In this document: positions 1 to 8,794 of the stretch, one piece after another
How positions within the stretch are numbered: position 1 is the first letter of the stretch
Layout of the letters: each line of letters opens with the position of its first letter
Assembly (NCBI GenBank): GCA_013289985.1
Contig: JABCYW010000008.1
Coordinates: forward strand, 26,250 to 90,249
Reading direction: 5' to 3'
From: Betaproteobacteria bacterium
Lineage (GTDB): Bacteria > Pseudomonadota > Gammaproteobacteria > Burkholderiales > Burkholderiaceae_C
DNA: 64,000 nt
The notes under the pieces: generated by a model
Database searches by the model: none
Seen by the model: only the letters and a program-made list of their open reading frames with translations
Told to the model about the DNA's origin: nothing
Position numbers and translations under genes: made by a program

Positions 1-49
1 GGGTCTCCTGAAAGGCTGCGTCAGTGCCGCCTGCTTCATTCAACGCCAG

Positions 50-69
50 TTGTCATCGATCGATGACAA
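50..69. promoter_or_regulatory. 20-bp perfect palindrome, possible operator
   Basis: A perfect inverted repeat reading TTGTCATCGATCGATGACAA lies about 200 bp upstream of the small lipoprotein gene. It has no loop, so it looks like a binding site for a dimeric DNA-binding protein rather than a terminator. The rest of positions 1-262 holds short open frames with poor third-position GC and nothing recognisable. The gene it controls may lie to the left, outside the window. Confidence 0.4.
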
Positions 70-268
70 GCATCGGGTTTCCGGATTGCAAAGCCGCGTA
101 AACCATGGATGAGCTCGTCATGGGCGAGGCACGTAAAGACGGGCCGGCTGCTCGGCCGTGGGCGGCTGGCGGCGTCAACGTCCGTGTCGATCCGGCCGTT
201 GTCGAGACACAGGGTGTGCCGTTTGCCGTCACCCCTTCGAAGACTCCACGAGCCCACAAGGAATGATC

Positions 269-505
269 ATGAGAAACGCACTTGCAATCGCCGTCGCCAG
301 CGTCGCGCTGGCCTCCATGGCCGGCTGCATCGTCGAGCCGGCCCGTCCCTACTACGGCGGTGGCGGCTATGTCGCGCCGCCGGGCGTCGTCTACGTGGCG
401 CCGACCTACGCGTCGCCCGGCCCGGGCTGGGGTTGGGAATACCACGCCACCTACGGCTGGGGCTGGCACCACCCGCAGTACGGCTGGCACAGGGGCTGGC
501 ATTGA
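269..505 (+). CDS. small Gly/Tyr/Trp-rich lipoprotein
   Basis: A 78-residue predicted lipoprotein. The N-terminus MRNALAIAVASVALASMAGC is a short basic segment, a hydrophobic core and a lipobox (MAGC), so Cys20 should be lipidated after export. The mature part is low-complexity and rich in Gly, Tyr, Trp, His and Pro, a composition common in small envelope proteins of unknown function in Burkholderiales. The start at 269 is preferred over the ATG at 263 because AAGGA (258-262) then sits six bases upstream. A very strong hairpin follows the gene. No function can be assigned. Confidence 0.75.
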   Translation: MRNALAIAVASVALASMAGCIVEPARPYYGGGGYVAPPGVVYVAPTYASPGPGWGWEYHATYGWGWHHPQYGWHRGWH

Positions 506-552
506 TCTGACGGGCGGCCGCCGCCGCGCGAGCGTGGCGGCATGGCCTGACG

Positions 553-596
553 GGAACGGGCGCGATGGCGGGGGACTCCGCCATCGCGCCCGTTCC
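553..596. terminator. strong convergent terminator hairpin
   Basis: A perfect 19-bp stem (553-571 with 578-596) encloses a six-base loop, followed on the plus strand by GTTTCTC. It sits between the plus-strand lipoprotein gene and the stop of the convergent minus-strand gene, so it probably ends transcription from both sides. The T-tract is poor; the call rests on stem strength and position. Confidence 0.7.
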
Positions 597-601
597 GTTT
601 C

Positions 602-1306
602 TCAGCGGACGGTGTAGCCGCGACCGTCCATGCAGGCTTCGGTGGCGCGCTGGAACACCTTCGCGTCGGCCATGGCGTTCGGCTGCGACGTCGCCCACGA
701 GTTGCAGTCGCGCCGATCGGCCTCGGTCTGCGCCGCGCTCTGGTTGTTGCGCGGATAGAAGATCGGCTCCGGCGCGGCCGGCGCCGGCGCGGGCGGCGGC
801 GTGGTCATCGTCGGATCGACGCCCGGCGGCGGCGCGACCACCACGTAGCCGCGTCCCGGCGCCACGTTGTAGTACACGCCGTCCGCGTAGTAGTAGGGCG
901 CGCCGGCCACCCAGACGGTGGCGTAGTCGGGCGGCAGCACCGGCAGGTAGATGCCGAGCGGCGGCTGCACGACGATGTAGCGGCCGCCGTACGGACGGAA
1001 CCACACGCCGCCGTGGAAGAAGTAGTTGCCGCGGCCGTAGCCCACGCTCACCGCGCCGAGCGGCAGCGTGCCGTAGACGAAGCCGCGCGAGGGGTAGTAG
1101 TGGTTGTGGCCGTAGCGGGCGTCGAAGTCGACGTAGCCGCGGGCGTGGCCGCCGCTCCAGGCCTGGCCGGGTACCGGGCCGCCGCGGGTCGGGCCGGGGC
1201 CGCCCCTGGCCTGCGGCGGGCCGCCGCGATCGCGATCCTGGGCCAGCGCGCCGGCCGCCGCTCCGGCGAGCAGGACGAAGGTGGCTGCGAGAAGGGACTT
1301 GCGCAT
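602..1306 (-). CDS. secreted Tyr/Gly/Pro-rich protein, DUF6515-like
   Basis: A 234-residue predicted exported protein. The start chosen is the ATG at 1306, which gives a clear signal peptide (MRKSLLAATFVLLAGAAAGA, cleavage near ALAQ). After a Pro/Gly/Arg-rich linker comes a domain with repeated Tyr/Gly/Val patterns (FHGGVWFRPYGGRYIVVQPP, then YYYADGVYY and VVVAPPPG) resembling the DUF6515 family of envelope proteins; the family name is from memory. The C-terminal part contains RRDCNSWA and ACMDGRGY, whose two Cys could pair. Function is unknown. It converges on the upstream lipoprotein gene. Confidence 0.7.
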   Translation of the reverse strand: MRKSLLAATFVLLAGAAAGALAQDRDRGGPPQARGGPGPTRGGPVPGQAWSGGHARGYVDFDARYGHNHYYPSRGFVYGTLPLGAVSVGYGRGNYFFHGGVWFRPYGGRYIVVQPPLGIYLPVLPPDYATVWVAGAPYYYADGVYYNVAPGRGYVVVAPPPGVDPTMTTPPPAPAPAAPEPIFYPRNNQSAAQTEADRRDCNSWATSQPNAMADAKVFQRATEACMDGRGYTVR

Positions 1307-1431
1307 GGTCGTGTCGACTCGGTTGGACGGCATCTGCCGCCGATGCATTGTCGACCTGACATGTAAGTCGGCCGTTGCATCATGTCAACAACGCGTGAAC
1401 CGCGGGTGGCGCGGATCCACGCCGGAGAAGT

Positions 1432-1776
1432 TCAGCCCTGCGCCAGCTGGTACAGCCGCGTCGAGCGCGCGCCCGAGCGGCAGAACGCCAGCAGCGGATG
1501 CGGCAGCTCGGCGAGCAGTTCGCGGAACGCGGCCACTTCCTCGGGCGACTGGTAGCCGCCGGCCACCGGCAGGTGGCGGTACTGCAGCCCGGCGGCGATG
1601 GCCGCGGCCTCGACCTGGGCGGAGGCCGGCTGGTCGGGACCGTGCTCGAAATCGGGGCGGTTGTTGACGACGCTCTTGAAGCCCAGGCGCGCGAGCTCGG
1701 CCATCGCGGCGGCGTCGAGCTGCGGGGCCACGAACACGTCGTCGGCGATCTGGCGCAGGGGCAGGGTGGTTTCCAT
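1432..1776 (-). CDS. beta-lactamase hydrolase-like phosphatase domain protein (TIGR01244/DUF442)
   Basis: A 114-residue single-domain protein of the BLH/DUF442 family, related to dual-specificity phosphatases and often annotated TIGR01244 sulfur transferase or phosphatase. The active-site loop is seen as AFCRSGARST near residues 97-106, with catalytic Cys and Arg. The N-terminal part (LGFKSVVNNRPDFEHGPDQP) is typical of the family. In some bacteria the domain is fused to a persulfide-dioxygenase-like beta-lactamase fold; here it stands alone. It lies 22 bases downstream of yqeY on the same strand and may be co-transcribed. Substrate unknown. Confidence 0.8.
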   Translation of the reverse strand: METTLPLRQIADDVFVAPQLDAAAMAELARLGFKSVVNNRPDFEHGPDQPASAQVEAAAIAAGLQYRHLPVAGGYQSPEEVAAFRELLAELPHPLLAFCRSGARSTRLYQLAQG

Positions 1777-1798
1777 GGCGATGCTTCCCTCGGATCGG

Positions 1799-2245
1799 TT
1801 ACTTGCTCAGCGCGGCCTTGACCGCGGCGGAGACCTGGCCCATGTCGGCCTTGCCGGCCAGCTTGGCCTTGACGGCGGCCATGACCTTGCCCATGTCGCC
1901 CGGACCGGCGGCGCCCAGCTCGGCCACGATGGCGTTCACCTCGGCGGTGATCGCGGCGGCGTCCAGGCGCTCGGGCAGGTAGCCCAGCAGCACGTTGAGT
2001 TCGGCGGTCTCCTTGTCGACCAGGTCGGTGCGGGCGGCCTTGGCGAACGCGTCGATCGAGTCCTTGCGCTGCTTCACGAGCTTGTCGACGATCGCCACGA
2101 TGGCCGCGTCGTCCAGTTCCACGCGCTCGTCCACCTCGCGCTGCTTCATCGCGGCCATCAGGTTGCGGATCGCGAGCAGGCGATCGGCGTCCTTGGCGCG
2201 CATGGCGGTCTTCATGTCGTCGGAGATTCGTTGCTTGAGCGTCAT
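1799..2245 (-). CDS. yqeY: GatB/YqeY domain protein
   Basis: A 148-residue YqeY-family protein. The whole length matches the family: an N-terminal helical part (MTLKQRISDDMKTAMRAKD) and a C-terminal part (GDMGKVMAAVKAKLAGKADM) like the tail domain of GatB, which contacts tRNA in the amidotransferase. YqeY stands alone and its exact role is not settled. The gene follows rpsU, a conserved order in proteobacteria (known for the family), with a terminator between them. The ATG at 2245 was chosen because it begins the family's conserved N-terminus; the open frame extends upstream to 2653. Confidence 0.9.
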   Translation of the reverse strand: MTLKQRISDDMKTAMRAKDADRLLAIRNLMAAMKQREVDERVELDDAAIVAIVDKLVKQRKDSIDAFAKAARTDLVDKETAELNVLLGYLPERLDAAAITAEVNAIVAELGAAGPGDMGKVMAAVKAKLAGKADMGQVSAAVKAALSK

Positions 2246-2275
2246 GGTTCGACTTTCGGATGGGTTCTGGAATGC

Positions 2276-2308
2276 AAAAAGCCCGCTACGGCGTCCCGCA
2301 CGGGCTTT
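2276..2308 (-). terminator. intrinsic terminator after rpsU
   Basis: On the minus strand, AAAGCCCG and CGGGCTTT form a stem around a GC-rich loop, followed by a run of five T. It lies 70 bases beyond the rpsU stop and ahead of yqeY, so it should end or attenuate rpsU transcripts before yqeY. Confidence 0.8.
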
Positions 2309-2379
2309 CGGCTTGCGTGCCGGCGATTTTCGCGCCGGCTCGCAGGAAACGAGCTCGAGAGCTCCAGGAAACTCTGCTT

Positions 2380-2592
2380 TTAGTAGAGCTTCTTGGGCAG
2401 CTGCATGCTGCGAACGCGCTTGTAGTGACGCTTGACGGCCGCGGCCTTCTTGCGCTTGCGCTCGGCAGTGGGCTTCTCGTAGAACTCGCGGGCGCGCAGT
2501 TCGGTCAGAAGACCCAGCTTTTCGATGGTGCGCTTGAAGCGGCGAAGGGCCACGTCGAACGGCTCGTTTTCCTTGACACGGATGGTCGTCAT
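2380..2592 (-). CDS. rpsU: 30S ribosomal protein S21
   Basis: A 70-residue protein with the S21 sequence throughout: start [20 protein letters not shown], conserved [20 protein letters not shown] and a Lys/Arg-rich tail ending PKKLY. S21 binds the 30S platform near the anti-Shine-Dalgarno region and helps initiation. Length is exactly typical. A TAGAAT-like -10 hexamer lies upstream on the minus strand at about 2735-2740 with no clear -35 partner. It is followed by a terminator and then yqeY. Confidence 0.97.
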
Positions 2593-2784
2593 TTTTCGAA
2601 GAATCCTTCGGGAGAAATATTGCGCTCGGAGTCCTTGTCCAGACCCGCTGCACTCGCTCATTGTGATGAGGAAAGCGCCTCGGCTTCTAGAAGTTGGACA
2701 AAGATCGACACGCGGTTTGCCAGCAAAGCCTAGGATTCTACCCCGAAATGCCAGCCCGCGCCACATATTCTGCGGAGCGGCGCT

Positions 2785-4028
2785 TCAGGCAGCCGTTTGG
2801 GCATCGCGGGCGCGTTCCGCCGCCAGGGCCTCCGCGCAGGCGTAGCCGCTGGCCCAGGCCCACTGGAAGTTGTAGCCGCCCAGCCACCCGGTGACGTCCA
2901 TCACCTCGCCGATGAAGTGCAGCCCGGGCGCGCGCCGGCTTTCCATGGTGCGGGAGTCGATCTCGCGGGTGTCGACGCCGCCGGCCATCACCTCGGCCTT
3001 CTTCCAGCCCTCGGTGCCGGTGGGCGCCACGTGCCAGGCCGACAGCGACTCGGCCAGCTGGCGCAATGGCTTGTCGGCGACCTCGGGCATGGTGCGCTCC
3101 TCGGGCAGGCCGCCGCGCGCCAGCCAGGCCTGCGCCAGCCGCTGGGGCAGGTGGGTGGCCAGCTCGTTGCCGAGCTGCCGGCGCGACGTGGCCTTGGCGC
3201 GCTGCAGCGTCCCGGGCCAGTCGGTGCCGGGCGCGAACGCGATCTGCAGCGCCTCGCCCGGCTGCCAGTAGCTGGACGCCTGCAGCACGGCCGGGCCGCT
3301 GAGGCCGCGGTGGGTGAACAGCAGGTCCTCGACGAAGCGCGCGCGCTGCCGGCCCGTGCCGGCCGAGATCTCCACCTCCAGCGACACCCCCGACAGGTCG
3401 ACGAACGGCGCCCACGTGGCGGCGTCGAACACCAGCGGCACCAGCGCCGGGCGCGGCTCCACGATGGCATGGCCGAACTGCCTGGCCAGCCGCAGCCCGA
3501 AGTCGGTGGCGCCGATCTTGGGCACCGGCAGGCCGCCGGTGGCGACGACCACGCTGCGCGCCTCGACCGGGCCGCGCGCCGTGTCGACCTCGAAGCGCGC
3601 GCCGGTTACGCCAGCGTCCGCGCGAGCGCGCACGGCCGAGACCGCGCAGGGTTGCCAGTGCTCCACCCGACCGTCGTCGCACTCGCGCAGCAGCAGGTCG
3701 ATGACGTCCTGGCTGGACTCGTCGCAGAACAGTTGCCCGCGATGCTTCTCGTGGAACGGGATGCGGTGGCGCTGCACCAGCGCGATGAAGTCCTGCGCGG
3801 TGTAGCGCGCCAGCGCCGAGCGGCAGAAGTGCGGATTGCGCGAGTGGAACTGCGCCGGCGTCGCATCGCGGTTGGTGAAGTTGCAGCGGCCGCCGCCCGA
3901 GATGCGGATCTTCTCGGCCACCTTCTCGGCATGGTCGACGAGCAGCACGCGCGCGCCGCGCTGCCCGGCCTGCGCCGCGCAGAACAGGCCGGCCGCGCCG
4001 GCACCGATCACGACGACGTCGACGCGCT

Positions 4029-4032
<4 letters not shown>
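2785..4032 (-). CDS. NAD(P)/FAD-dependent oxidoreductase, HI0933/BaiN family
   Basis: A 415-residue flavoprotein. The N-terminus has the dinucleotide-binding glycine motif VIGAGAAGLFCAAQAGQRGA, followed by ISGGGRCNFTN, a hallmark of the HI0933/YhiN/BaiN family, and the C-terminal GEVMDVTGWLGGYNFQWAWA FAD-binding signature. Family members are described as flavoproteins with reductase or aminoacetone-oxidase annotations; physiological substrates are mostly unknown. The start is TTG at 4032, inside a TTGA overlap with the upstream EVE gene's stop, implying translational coupling. The longer frame starting at 4113 would overlap the EVE gene by 85 bases and is rejected. Confidence 0.88.
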
Positions 4033-4544
<512 letters not shown>

Positions 4545-4566
4545 TGCTCGAACAGGAGGAATAAGG

Positions 4567-4744
4567 TGTCCGCCGCGAACCTCGGGCCGCATTCCTGAAC
4601 CCAGGGGTGTTCAGGTGGGCGAGGTCAGTCTGGAATCGGGTTCATCTGACGCGAGACGATCACACCAACCAGACGATGTTCCAAGCCCTAGCGCAAAGCG
4701 CATCGGTTCAAGGAAATATAAAACCCTCGCGAACGCGACGGACG
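4567..4744 (-). ncRNA. ssrS: 6S RNA
   Basis: Lying directly downstream of zapA, the usual proteobacterial position of ssrS, this roughly 178-nt stretch matches 6S RNA features. The closing stem pairs 4734-4743 with 4568-4577 over ten bases with one G-U. The minus strand carries GGTTGGTG, as in the E. coli apical stem, and near the 3' end a CACCTGAACA...GGGTTCAGG hairpin like the one in the 3' strand of the E. coli central bubble. A -10-like TAGAAT (4750-4755) is placed for a start near 4744. 6S RNA mimics an open promoter and binds sigma70 RNA polymerase in stationary phase. Ends are estimates. Confidence 0.88.
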
Positions 4745-4749
4745 AATCC

Positions 4750-4755
4750 ATTCTA
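4750..4755 (-). promoter_or_regulatory. -10 element of the 6S RNA promoter
   Basis: TAGAAT on the minus strand lies about six bases ahead of the inferred 6S RNA 5' end. No good -35 hexamer is visible 17 bases further upstream (CGCCTT). The position relative to the RNA closing stem is the main support. Confidence 0.5.
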
Positions 4756-4805
4756 TGCGTCGGCGCCGCGCGAAGGCGAGCATCTGAGACGTAAAGAGGG
4801 CCTGA

Positions 4806-4830
4806 AAAATCACTTGACGAACGTGATTTC
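4806..4830 (-). terminator. intrinsic terminator after zapA
   Basis: On the minus strand AAATCAC and GTGATTT form a seven-bp A/T-rich stem with a nine-base loop, ending in five T. It begins nine bases after the zapA stop and separates zapA from the 6S RNA promoter. The stem is weak, so readthrough into ssrS is possible, as occurs for ssrS in other bacteria. Confidence 0.6.
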
Positions 4831-4838
4831 GAAAGGCG

Positions 4839-5192
4839 TTACAGCAGCCGTCCGTCTTCGTTCAACGCGGTGTCGAGGCGGGCGATCAGGCTCTCCACCT
4901 GCGCGGCCGCGGCGCGCCGTGCCTCGCTGGCTTCGGCATGCTCCACGTGGGTCCTGGACTCGCCGCTTTCCACGGGCGCCGCCGCCGCGCGCGGCGCCTC
5001 CGCGAGCCGGTAGGCCAGGTTGAGCGCGGCGAGCACGGCGATGCGCTCGCGCGCCTTCACCTTGCCGGCGTCGCGGATGCCGCTCATCTCGCGGTCGACC
5101 GAGGCGACGGCGGCCTGCAGCAGCGCCTCGCCGCCTTCGGGACAGGCCAGCAGGTAGCTCTGGCCCAGGATGGTCACTTCCACTTGCTTCAT
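4839..5192 (-). CDS. zapA: cell division protein ZapA
   Basis: A 117-residue ZapA homologue. It begins MKQVEVTILGQSYLLACPEG, typical of the globular head, followed by ASVDREMSGIRDAGKVKARE and the conserved IAVLAALNLAYRL, then a helical C-terminal coiled-coil segment with an Ala/Glu/Arg-rich stretch. ZapA binds and cross-links FtsZ protofilaments at the division septum. It overlaps the stop of the upstream zapB-like gene by four bases (ATGA), so the two are translationally coupled, as expected for partners of the Z ring. Confidence 0.93.
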   Translation of the reverse strand: MKQVEVTILGQSYLLACPEGGEALLQAAVASVDREMSGIRDAGKVKARERIAVLAALNLAYRLAEAPRAAAAPVESGESRTHVEHAEASEARRAAAAQVESLIARLDTALNEDGRLL

Positions 5193-5443
5193 GGCTGCAC
5201 GCTCCGCGGGCTGTCGCTGGTGTCTGTGCCCGCATCGTCGGCGCGGCCGCCTTCGGACGCCGGCAGGCGGTCGATCAGCGCGTCGATGCGCGCGCGCGCC
5301 GCGGCCAGCCGCGAGCGCAGGTTGTCGCGCTCGTCGGTGACGGCGCGCAACTGCTGTTCGAGCAAGGTGTTCGTGCGCTTCTGCTCGTCATGGCGCAGCA
5401 GGAGTCGTTCGATGCGTTCGGCAAGATCCGGCAGTCGTGACAT
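5189..5443 (-). CDS. ZapB-like coiled-coil cell division protein (TIGR02449 type)
   Basis: An 84-residue protein of mostly coiled coil: heptad-like leucines run through AERIERLLLRHDEQKRTNTL and the following LEQQLRAVTDERDNLRSRLA, then a disordered acidic tail. Small coiled-coil proteins encoded immediately upstream of zapA are commonly annotated TIGR02449 or ZapB-like and are thought to link ZapA to the nucleoid-side division machinery. It overlaps zapA by four bases. Assignment rests on context and coiled-coil character, since such proteins have little conserved sequence. Confidence 0.8.
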   Translation of the reverse strand: MSRLPDLAERIERLLLRHDEQKRTNTLLEQQLRAVTDERDNLRSRLAAARARIDALIDRLPASEGGRADDAGTDTSDSPRSVQP

Positions 5444-5603
5444 GGGCGAGGACGCTGGGGCGACAAAGACCCATTGTAGGGGCGCGACGCGTGCGTCCGT
5501 TCACTCGCAAGCCCTTGAACGAGGCCGCGCGCCGCGCACGCGTCCGGCGTTGCGCGCAGGCTTCGCCGGGGGCGCGGAAAGAGTGCCGAATGGTAGGATG
5601 CCC

Positions 5604-5848
5604 TCTTCAGTTGGTGCTCCGGATGGCCTGTCGTGCCGTCCGAGTCAAACGGGAATCAGGAGGGTCGTCTTCGTCACGAAGCGCCGACCCGACCTGAGCT
5701 GCCCCCGCAACGGTCGCGGAGGATGTCGTCGCCTGACAAGGCGTTGTGCATCGGCTGTCGTTCCTCGTGGTCACTGTGCATTTCGCAAGAAGGCATGGGA
5801 AGGCCCTCGACACGCAACCCCTCCGCCAGCCCGGATACCGGCCAATTG
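5604..5848 (+). promoter_or_regulatory. cobalamin (AdoCbl) riboswitch
   Basis: The leader of btuB contains, in order, the conserved pieces of the cobalamin riboswitch: TTGGTGCTCC at 5611, an AAACGGGAATCAGGAGGG segment, CTGAGCTGCCCCCGCAACGG, a B12-box-like GTCACTGTGCAT, ATGGGAAGGC, and the closing GCCAGCCCGGATACCGGCC. Such elements bind adenosylcobalamin and shut off expression, usually at the ribosome-binding site in proteobacteria. It ends about 90 bases before the btuB start. The whole btuBCD group is expected to be repressed by B12. Confidence 0.95.
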
Positions 5849-5938
5849 CTCGGGGTCGAGCGCGCGCGAGCGCGCGAGGCCGTTCTGTGGCACCTGCGGG
5901 GACGCTGGCTGCCGCGTTTGATGCATCGAAGTACTCCC

Positions 5939-7816
5939 ATGAAGTTTCGCCACACCGGGTCGACCGCGCCCGTGAACAGTCGCGTCGCGGCGTTGTCCGT
6001 CTCCCTGTCCTCCATCGCCGCCGCGCTGCTGGCGGCCCCGGCCGCGCACGCGCAGGCGTCGTCCGACTCGCCCGAGCAGCAAGTGGTGATCACCGCCGCC
6101 CGCGTCGAGCAGAAGCTGTTCGATGCGCTGCCCAGCACCACGGTCATCACGCAGGCCGACATCCAGGCGGCCAACGCCACCGACGTGCCCGGCCTGCTGC
6201 GCGAGCTCACCAGCCTCGACATCGCCCAGACAGGCCCCGCCGGCTCGGCCACCGGCGTCTTCATGCGCGGCACCGCGTCCAACCGCGTGCTGGTGCTGAT
6301 CGACGGCGCGCCGCTGTCGCGCGCCGACCTGGGCTCGGCCCCGTGGGAACTCGTGCCGATGGGCGACATCGACCACGTCGAGATCGTGCGCGGCAACCTG
6401 TCCAGCCTCTACGGCTCGGCGGCCGTGGGCGGCGTGGTGCAGATCTTCACCAAGCGCCGTCCGGGCAGCAGCGTGCTGTTCGGCATGGGCAGCGACGGCC
6501 AGTTCGTGGGCAGCGGCTCCGTCGCCGGCCGCTGGGGCGACAGCGCCACCCCGCTCGACCTGGGCGCCAGCTTCTCGGGCACCGCGACGGACGGCTTCAA
6601 CGCCACCAACCCGGCCACCAACCCGGGCTACAACCCCGATCGCGACGGCTCGCACCAGCTCGGCGCTGCGATCCGCGGCGGCAAGACCTGGGCGCCCAAC
6701 CAGCGCACCGAGTTCTCCGTCTCGCACACCGACACCGACACCCACTACGACGCCTACGGCGGCGCGCCGGTGGACGACGTGCTCAGGACCAGCCTGGACG
6801 CCTACAACCTGCAGTCGCACCACGCGATCGGCTCGGCGATCAACTTCAACCTGAGCGCCGGCGAGACCTTCATCAAGTACCAGAACCCGACGAGCGCGTA
6901 CACGCCCGCCGGCACCGCGCGCACGCGCCTGCTGGGTGCCGACGCGAACTTCAACGTCGCCGAGGACCAGGACGTGCAGCTCGGCTTCGAAGCCAGGAAC
7001 GAGCGCTACAGCGACACCTCCACGCCTGAGGAAGTGCGCCTGACGAAGTCGGTGCGCGTGGGCTACCTGGCCACCTTCGCCTCGGCGCTGGAAGTGCAGG
7101 CCAACCTGCGCCACGACGACGCGGCCGACTACGGCAAGGCCGACACCGGCCTGCTGGCGCTGGGCTGGCGCCTCTCGCCCGCGTGGAAGATCGTCGGCCA
7201 GTACTCCACCGCTTTCGCGGCACCGACCTTCGTCGACCAGGCCTACGCCGTCGCGGGCACCACGCTCAAGCCGGAGCGCTCGCGCAACGCCGAGGTGGGG
7301 GTGCACTGGAGCGGCGCCGGCTGGCTGGCGCGCGCCACGTTCTTCACGCAGCACCAGAAGGATCTGTTCGTCTACACCTACCCGCAGGGCGAATCCAACA
7401 TCGGCCGCGCGCACAACCGCGGCATCGAGCTGGGCGCGGACGGCAACGCCGGTCCGGGTACGCTGGGCGTCGACGCGACGTTCCAGAACCCGCGCGACGA
7501 CGTCGCCGGCACGGGCCTGCTGCGCCGCGCCCGCACCAACGCGTCGGTCAACTACCGCCTGCCCGTGCTGGGCTGGGAGACGGGCGGCTACGTGCGCTAC
7601 ACCGGCAAGCGCCTGGACATCGACCCGGTCACGTTCGGCACCACCACCGCGTCGGCGCGCACGGTCGTCGGCCTGACGACCTCGCATCCGCTGTCACCGA
7701 ACTGGACCATCGCCGCCAAGGTGGACAACCTGTTCGACAACCGCGCGCCGGAGGTCGTGGGCTACAACGTGCCGGGCCTGAGCGTGCTGTTCACGCTGCG
7801 CGGCCAGTGGCAATAA
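5939..7816 (+). CDS. btuB: TonB-dependent vitamin B12 receptor BtuB
   Basis: A 625-residue outer-membrane receptor: signal peptide with cleavage near AHAQA, a TonB box (QQVVITAARVEQ), a plug domain (STTVITQADIQAANATDVPG through HVEIVRGNLSSLYGSAAVGG) and a C-terminal beta-barrel ending in an aromatic-containing strand (FTLRGQWQ). It imports cobalamin across the outer membrane using TonB energy. Identification as BtuB rather than a generic receptor comes from the riboswitch in front and btuCD behind. The start at 5939 gives the signal peptide; the in-frame ATG at 5921 is an alternative. Confidence 0.92.
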   Translation: MKFRHTGSTAPVNSRVAALSVSLSSIAAALLAAPAAHAQASSDSPEQQVVITAARVEQKLFDALPSTTVITQADIQAANATDVPGLLRELTSLDIAQTGPAGSATGVFMRGTASNRVLVLIDGAPLSRADLGSAPWELVPMGDIDHVEIVRGNLSSLYGSAAVGGVVQIFTKRRPGSSVLFGMGSDGQFVGSGSVAGRWGDSATPLDLGASFSGTATDGFNATNPATNPGYNPDRDGSHQLGAAIRGGKTWAPNQRTEFSVSHTDTDTHYDAYGGAPVDDVLRTSLDAYNLQSHHAIGSAINFNLSAGETFIKYQNPTSAYTPAGTARTRLLGADANFNVAEDQDVQLGFEARNERYSDTSTPEEVRLTKSVRVGYLATFASALEVQANLRHDDAADYGKADTGLLALGWRLSPAWKIVGQYSTAFAAPTFVDQAYAVAGTTLKPERSRNAEVGVHWSGAGWLARATFFTQHQKDLFVYTYPQGESNIGRAHNRGIELGADGNAGPGTLGVDATFQNPRDDVAGTGLLRRARTNASVNYRLPVLGWETGGYVRYTGKRLDIDPVTFGTTTASARTVVGLTTSHPLSPNWTIAAKVDNLFDNRAPEVVGYNVPGLSVLFTLRGQWQ

Positions 7817-7861
7817 TCGGCTGACCCGTCCTTGCCCCCGCCCTCGCTTCCGACCGCCTCC

Positions 7862-8794
7862 ATGCCCGCCCGCAATCCCGCTGTCCTTCGCATCGCCTTG
7901 CTGGCGCTCGCGACGGCGCTGGTGGCCGCGCTGGCGCTGGGCCTCGGCTCGGGCGGCCTGGACTGGCAGCTGATCGCCACGCTGCGCGCCCCGCGCGTGG
8001 CGGCGGCGGCGGGCGTGGGCAGCCTGCTCGCGCTGGCGGGCCTGAGCCTGCAGGTGCTGCTGCGCAATCCGCTGGCCGACCCGTACGTGCTGGGGCACTC
8101 CACCGGCGCGTCCGTGGGCGCGCTGGTGGCGTTGCTGCTGGGCGTGCAGCTGTGGATGGGCGCGGCGGCCGGCGCGTTGCTGGCCGGGCTCGCGCTGCTG
8201 TGGCTCGCGCGGCCGGCGCTGGCGGTGGCCGACGACGCGTCGCCGCGGCTGATCCTGCTGGGCGCGATGCTCGCGGCGATCTTCGGCAGCGTCGCCACGC
8301 TGCTGCTGGCGCTGGTGCCCGACCAGCGCCTGCGCGGCGCGATCTTCTGGATGGTGGGCGACCTGTCCGGCGCCGCCGCCAGCCTCTGGAATCTCGCCGG
8401 CGCCGCGCTGTTCGTGGCCTGGCTATGGGCGCGCGGACGCTCGGTCGACCGCCTGATGCTGGGCGCCGACGCCGCCTGGCTGCTGGGCGAGCCGGTGCGC
8501 CGGCTGCGGCTGGAGCTGCTGCTGCTGGCCTCCATCGCGGTGGGCCTGGCCGTGGCGACGGCCGGCGCGATCGGCTTCGTGGGCCTCGTCGTGGCGCAGG
8601 GCTGGCGCCTCGCCGGCGTGCTGCGCACCCGCGAGTTGGCGCTGCTGTCGGCGCTGTCCGGCGCGGCGCTGCTGATGGCCGCCGACCTGCTGGCGCGCCT
8701 CGTGGTGGCGCCGCTGGAGCTGCCGGTGGGCGCGGTGATGTCGTTGCTGGGCGCGCCGTGCTTCATCTGGTTCCTGGCACGAGGTGTCAAGTGA
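7862..8794 (+). CDS. btuC: cobalamin ABC transporter permease BtuC (FecCD family)
   Basis: A 310-residue polytopic membrane protein of the FecCD/BtuC family. The hallmark LRAPRVAAAAGVGSLLALAG and LQVLLRNPLADPYVLGHSTG are present, as is GAIGFVGLVVAQGWRLAG near the C-terminal half. It forms the inner-membrane channel for B12 with BtuD. The ATG at 7862 is preferred to the TTG at 7832 because the first hydrophobic segment follows it directly. It starts 45 bases after btuB and overlaps btuD in GTGA. No btuF binding-protein gene is present in this cluster. Confidence 0.9.
   Translation: MPARNPAVLRIALLALATALVAALALGLGSGGLDWQLIATLRAPRVAAAAGVGSLLALAGLSLQVLLRNPLADPYVLGHSTGASVGALVALLLGVQLWMGAAAGALLAGLALLWLARPALAVADDASPRLILLGAMLAAIFGSVATLLLALVPDQRLRGAIFWMVGDLSGAAASLWNLAGAALFVAWLWARGRSVDRLMLGADAAWLLGEPVRRLRLELLLLASIAVGLAVATAGAIGFVGLVVAQGWRLAGVLRTRELALLSALSGAALLMAADLLARLVVAPLELPVGAVMSLLGAPCFIWFLARGVK

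Noticed and set aside
105..266. A 53-codon frame running into the lipoprotein start
   Set aside because: Third-position GC is well below that of the neighbouring genes and no family fits; treated as non-coding.
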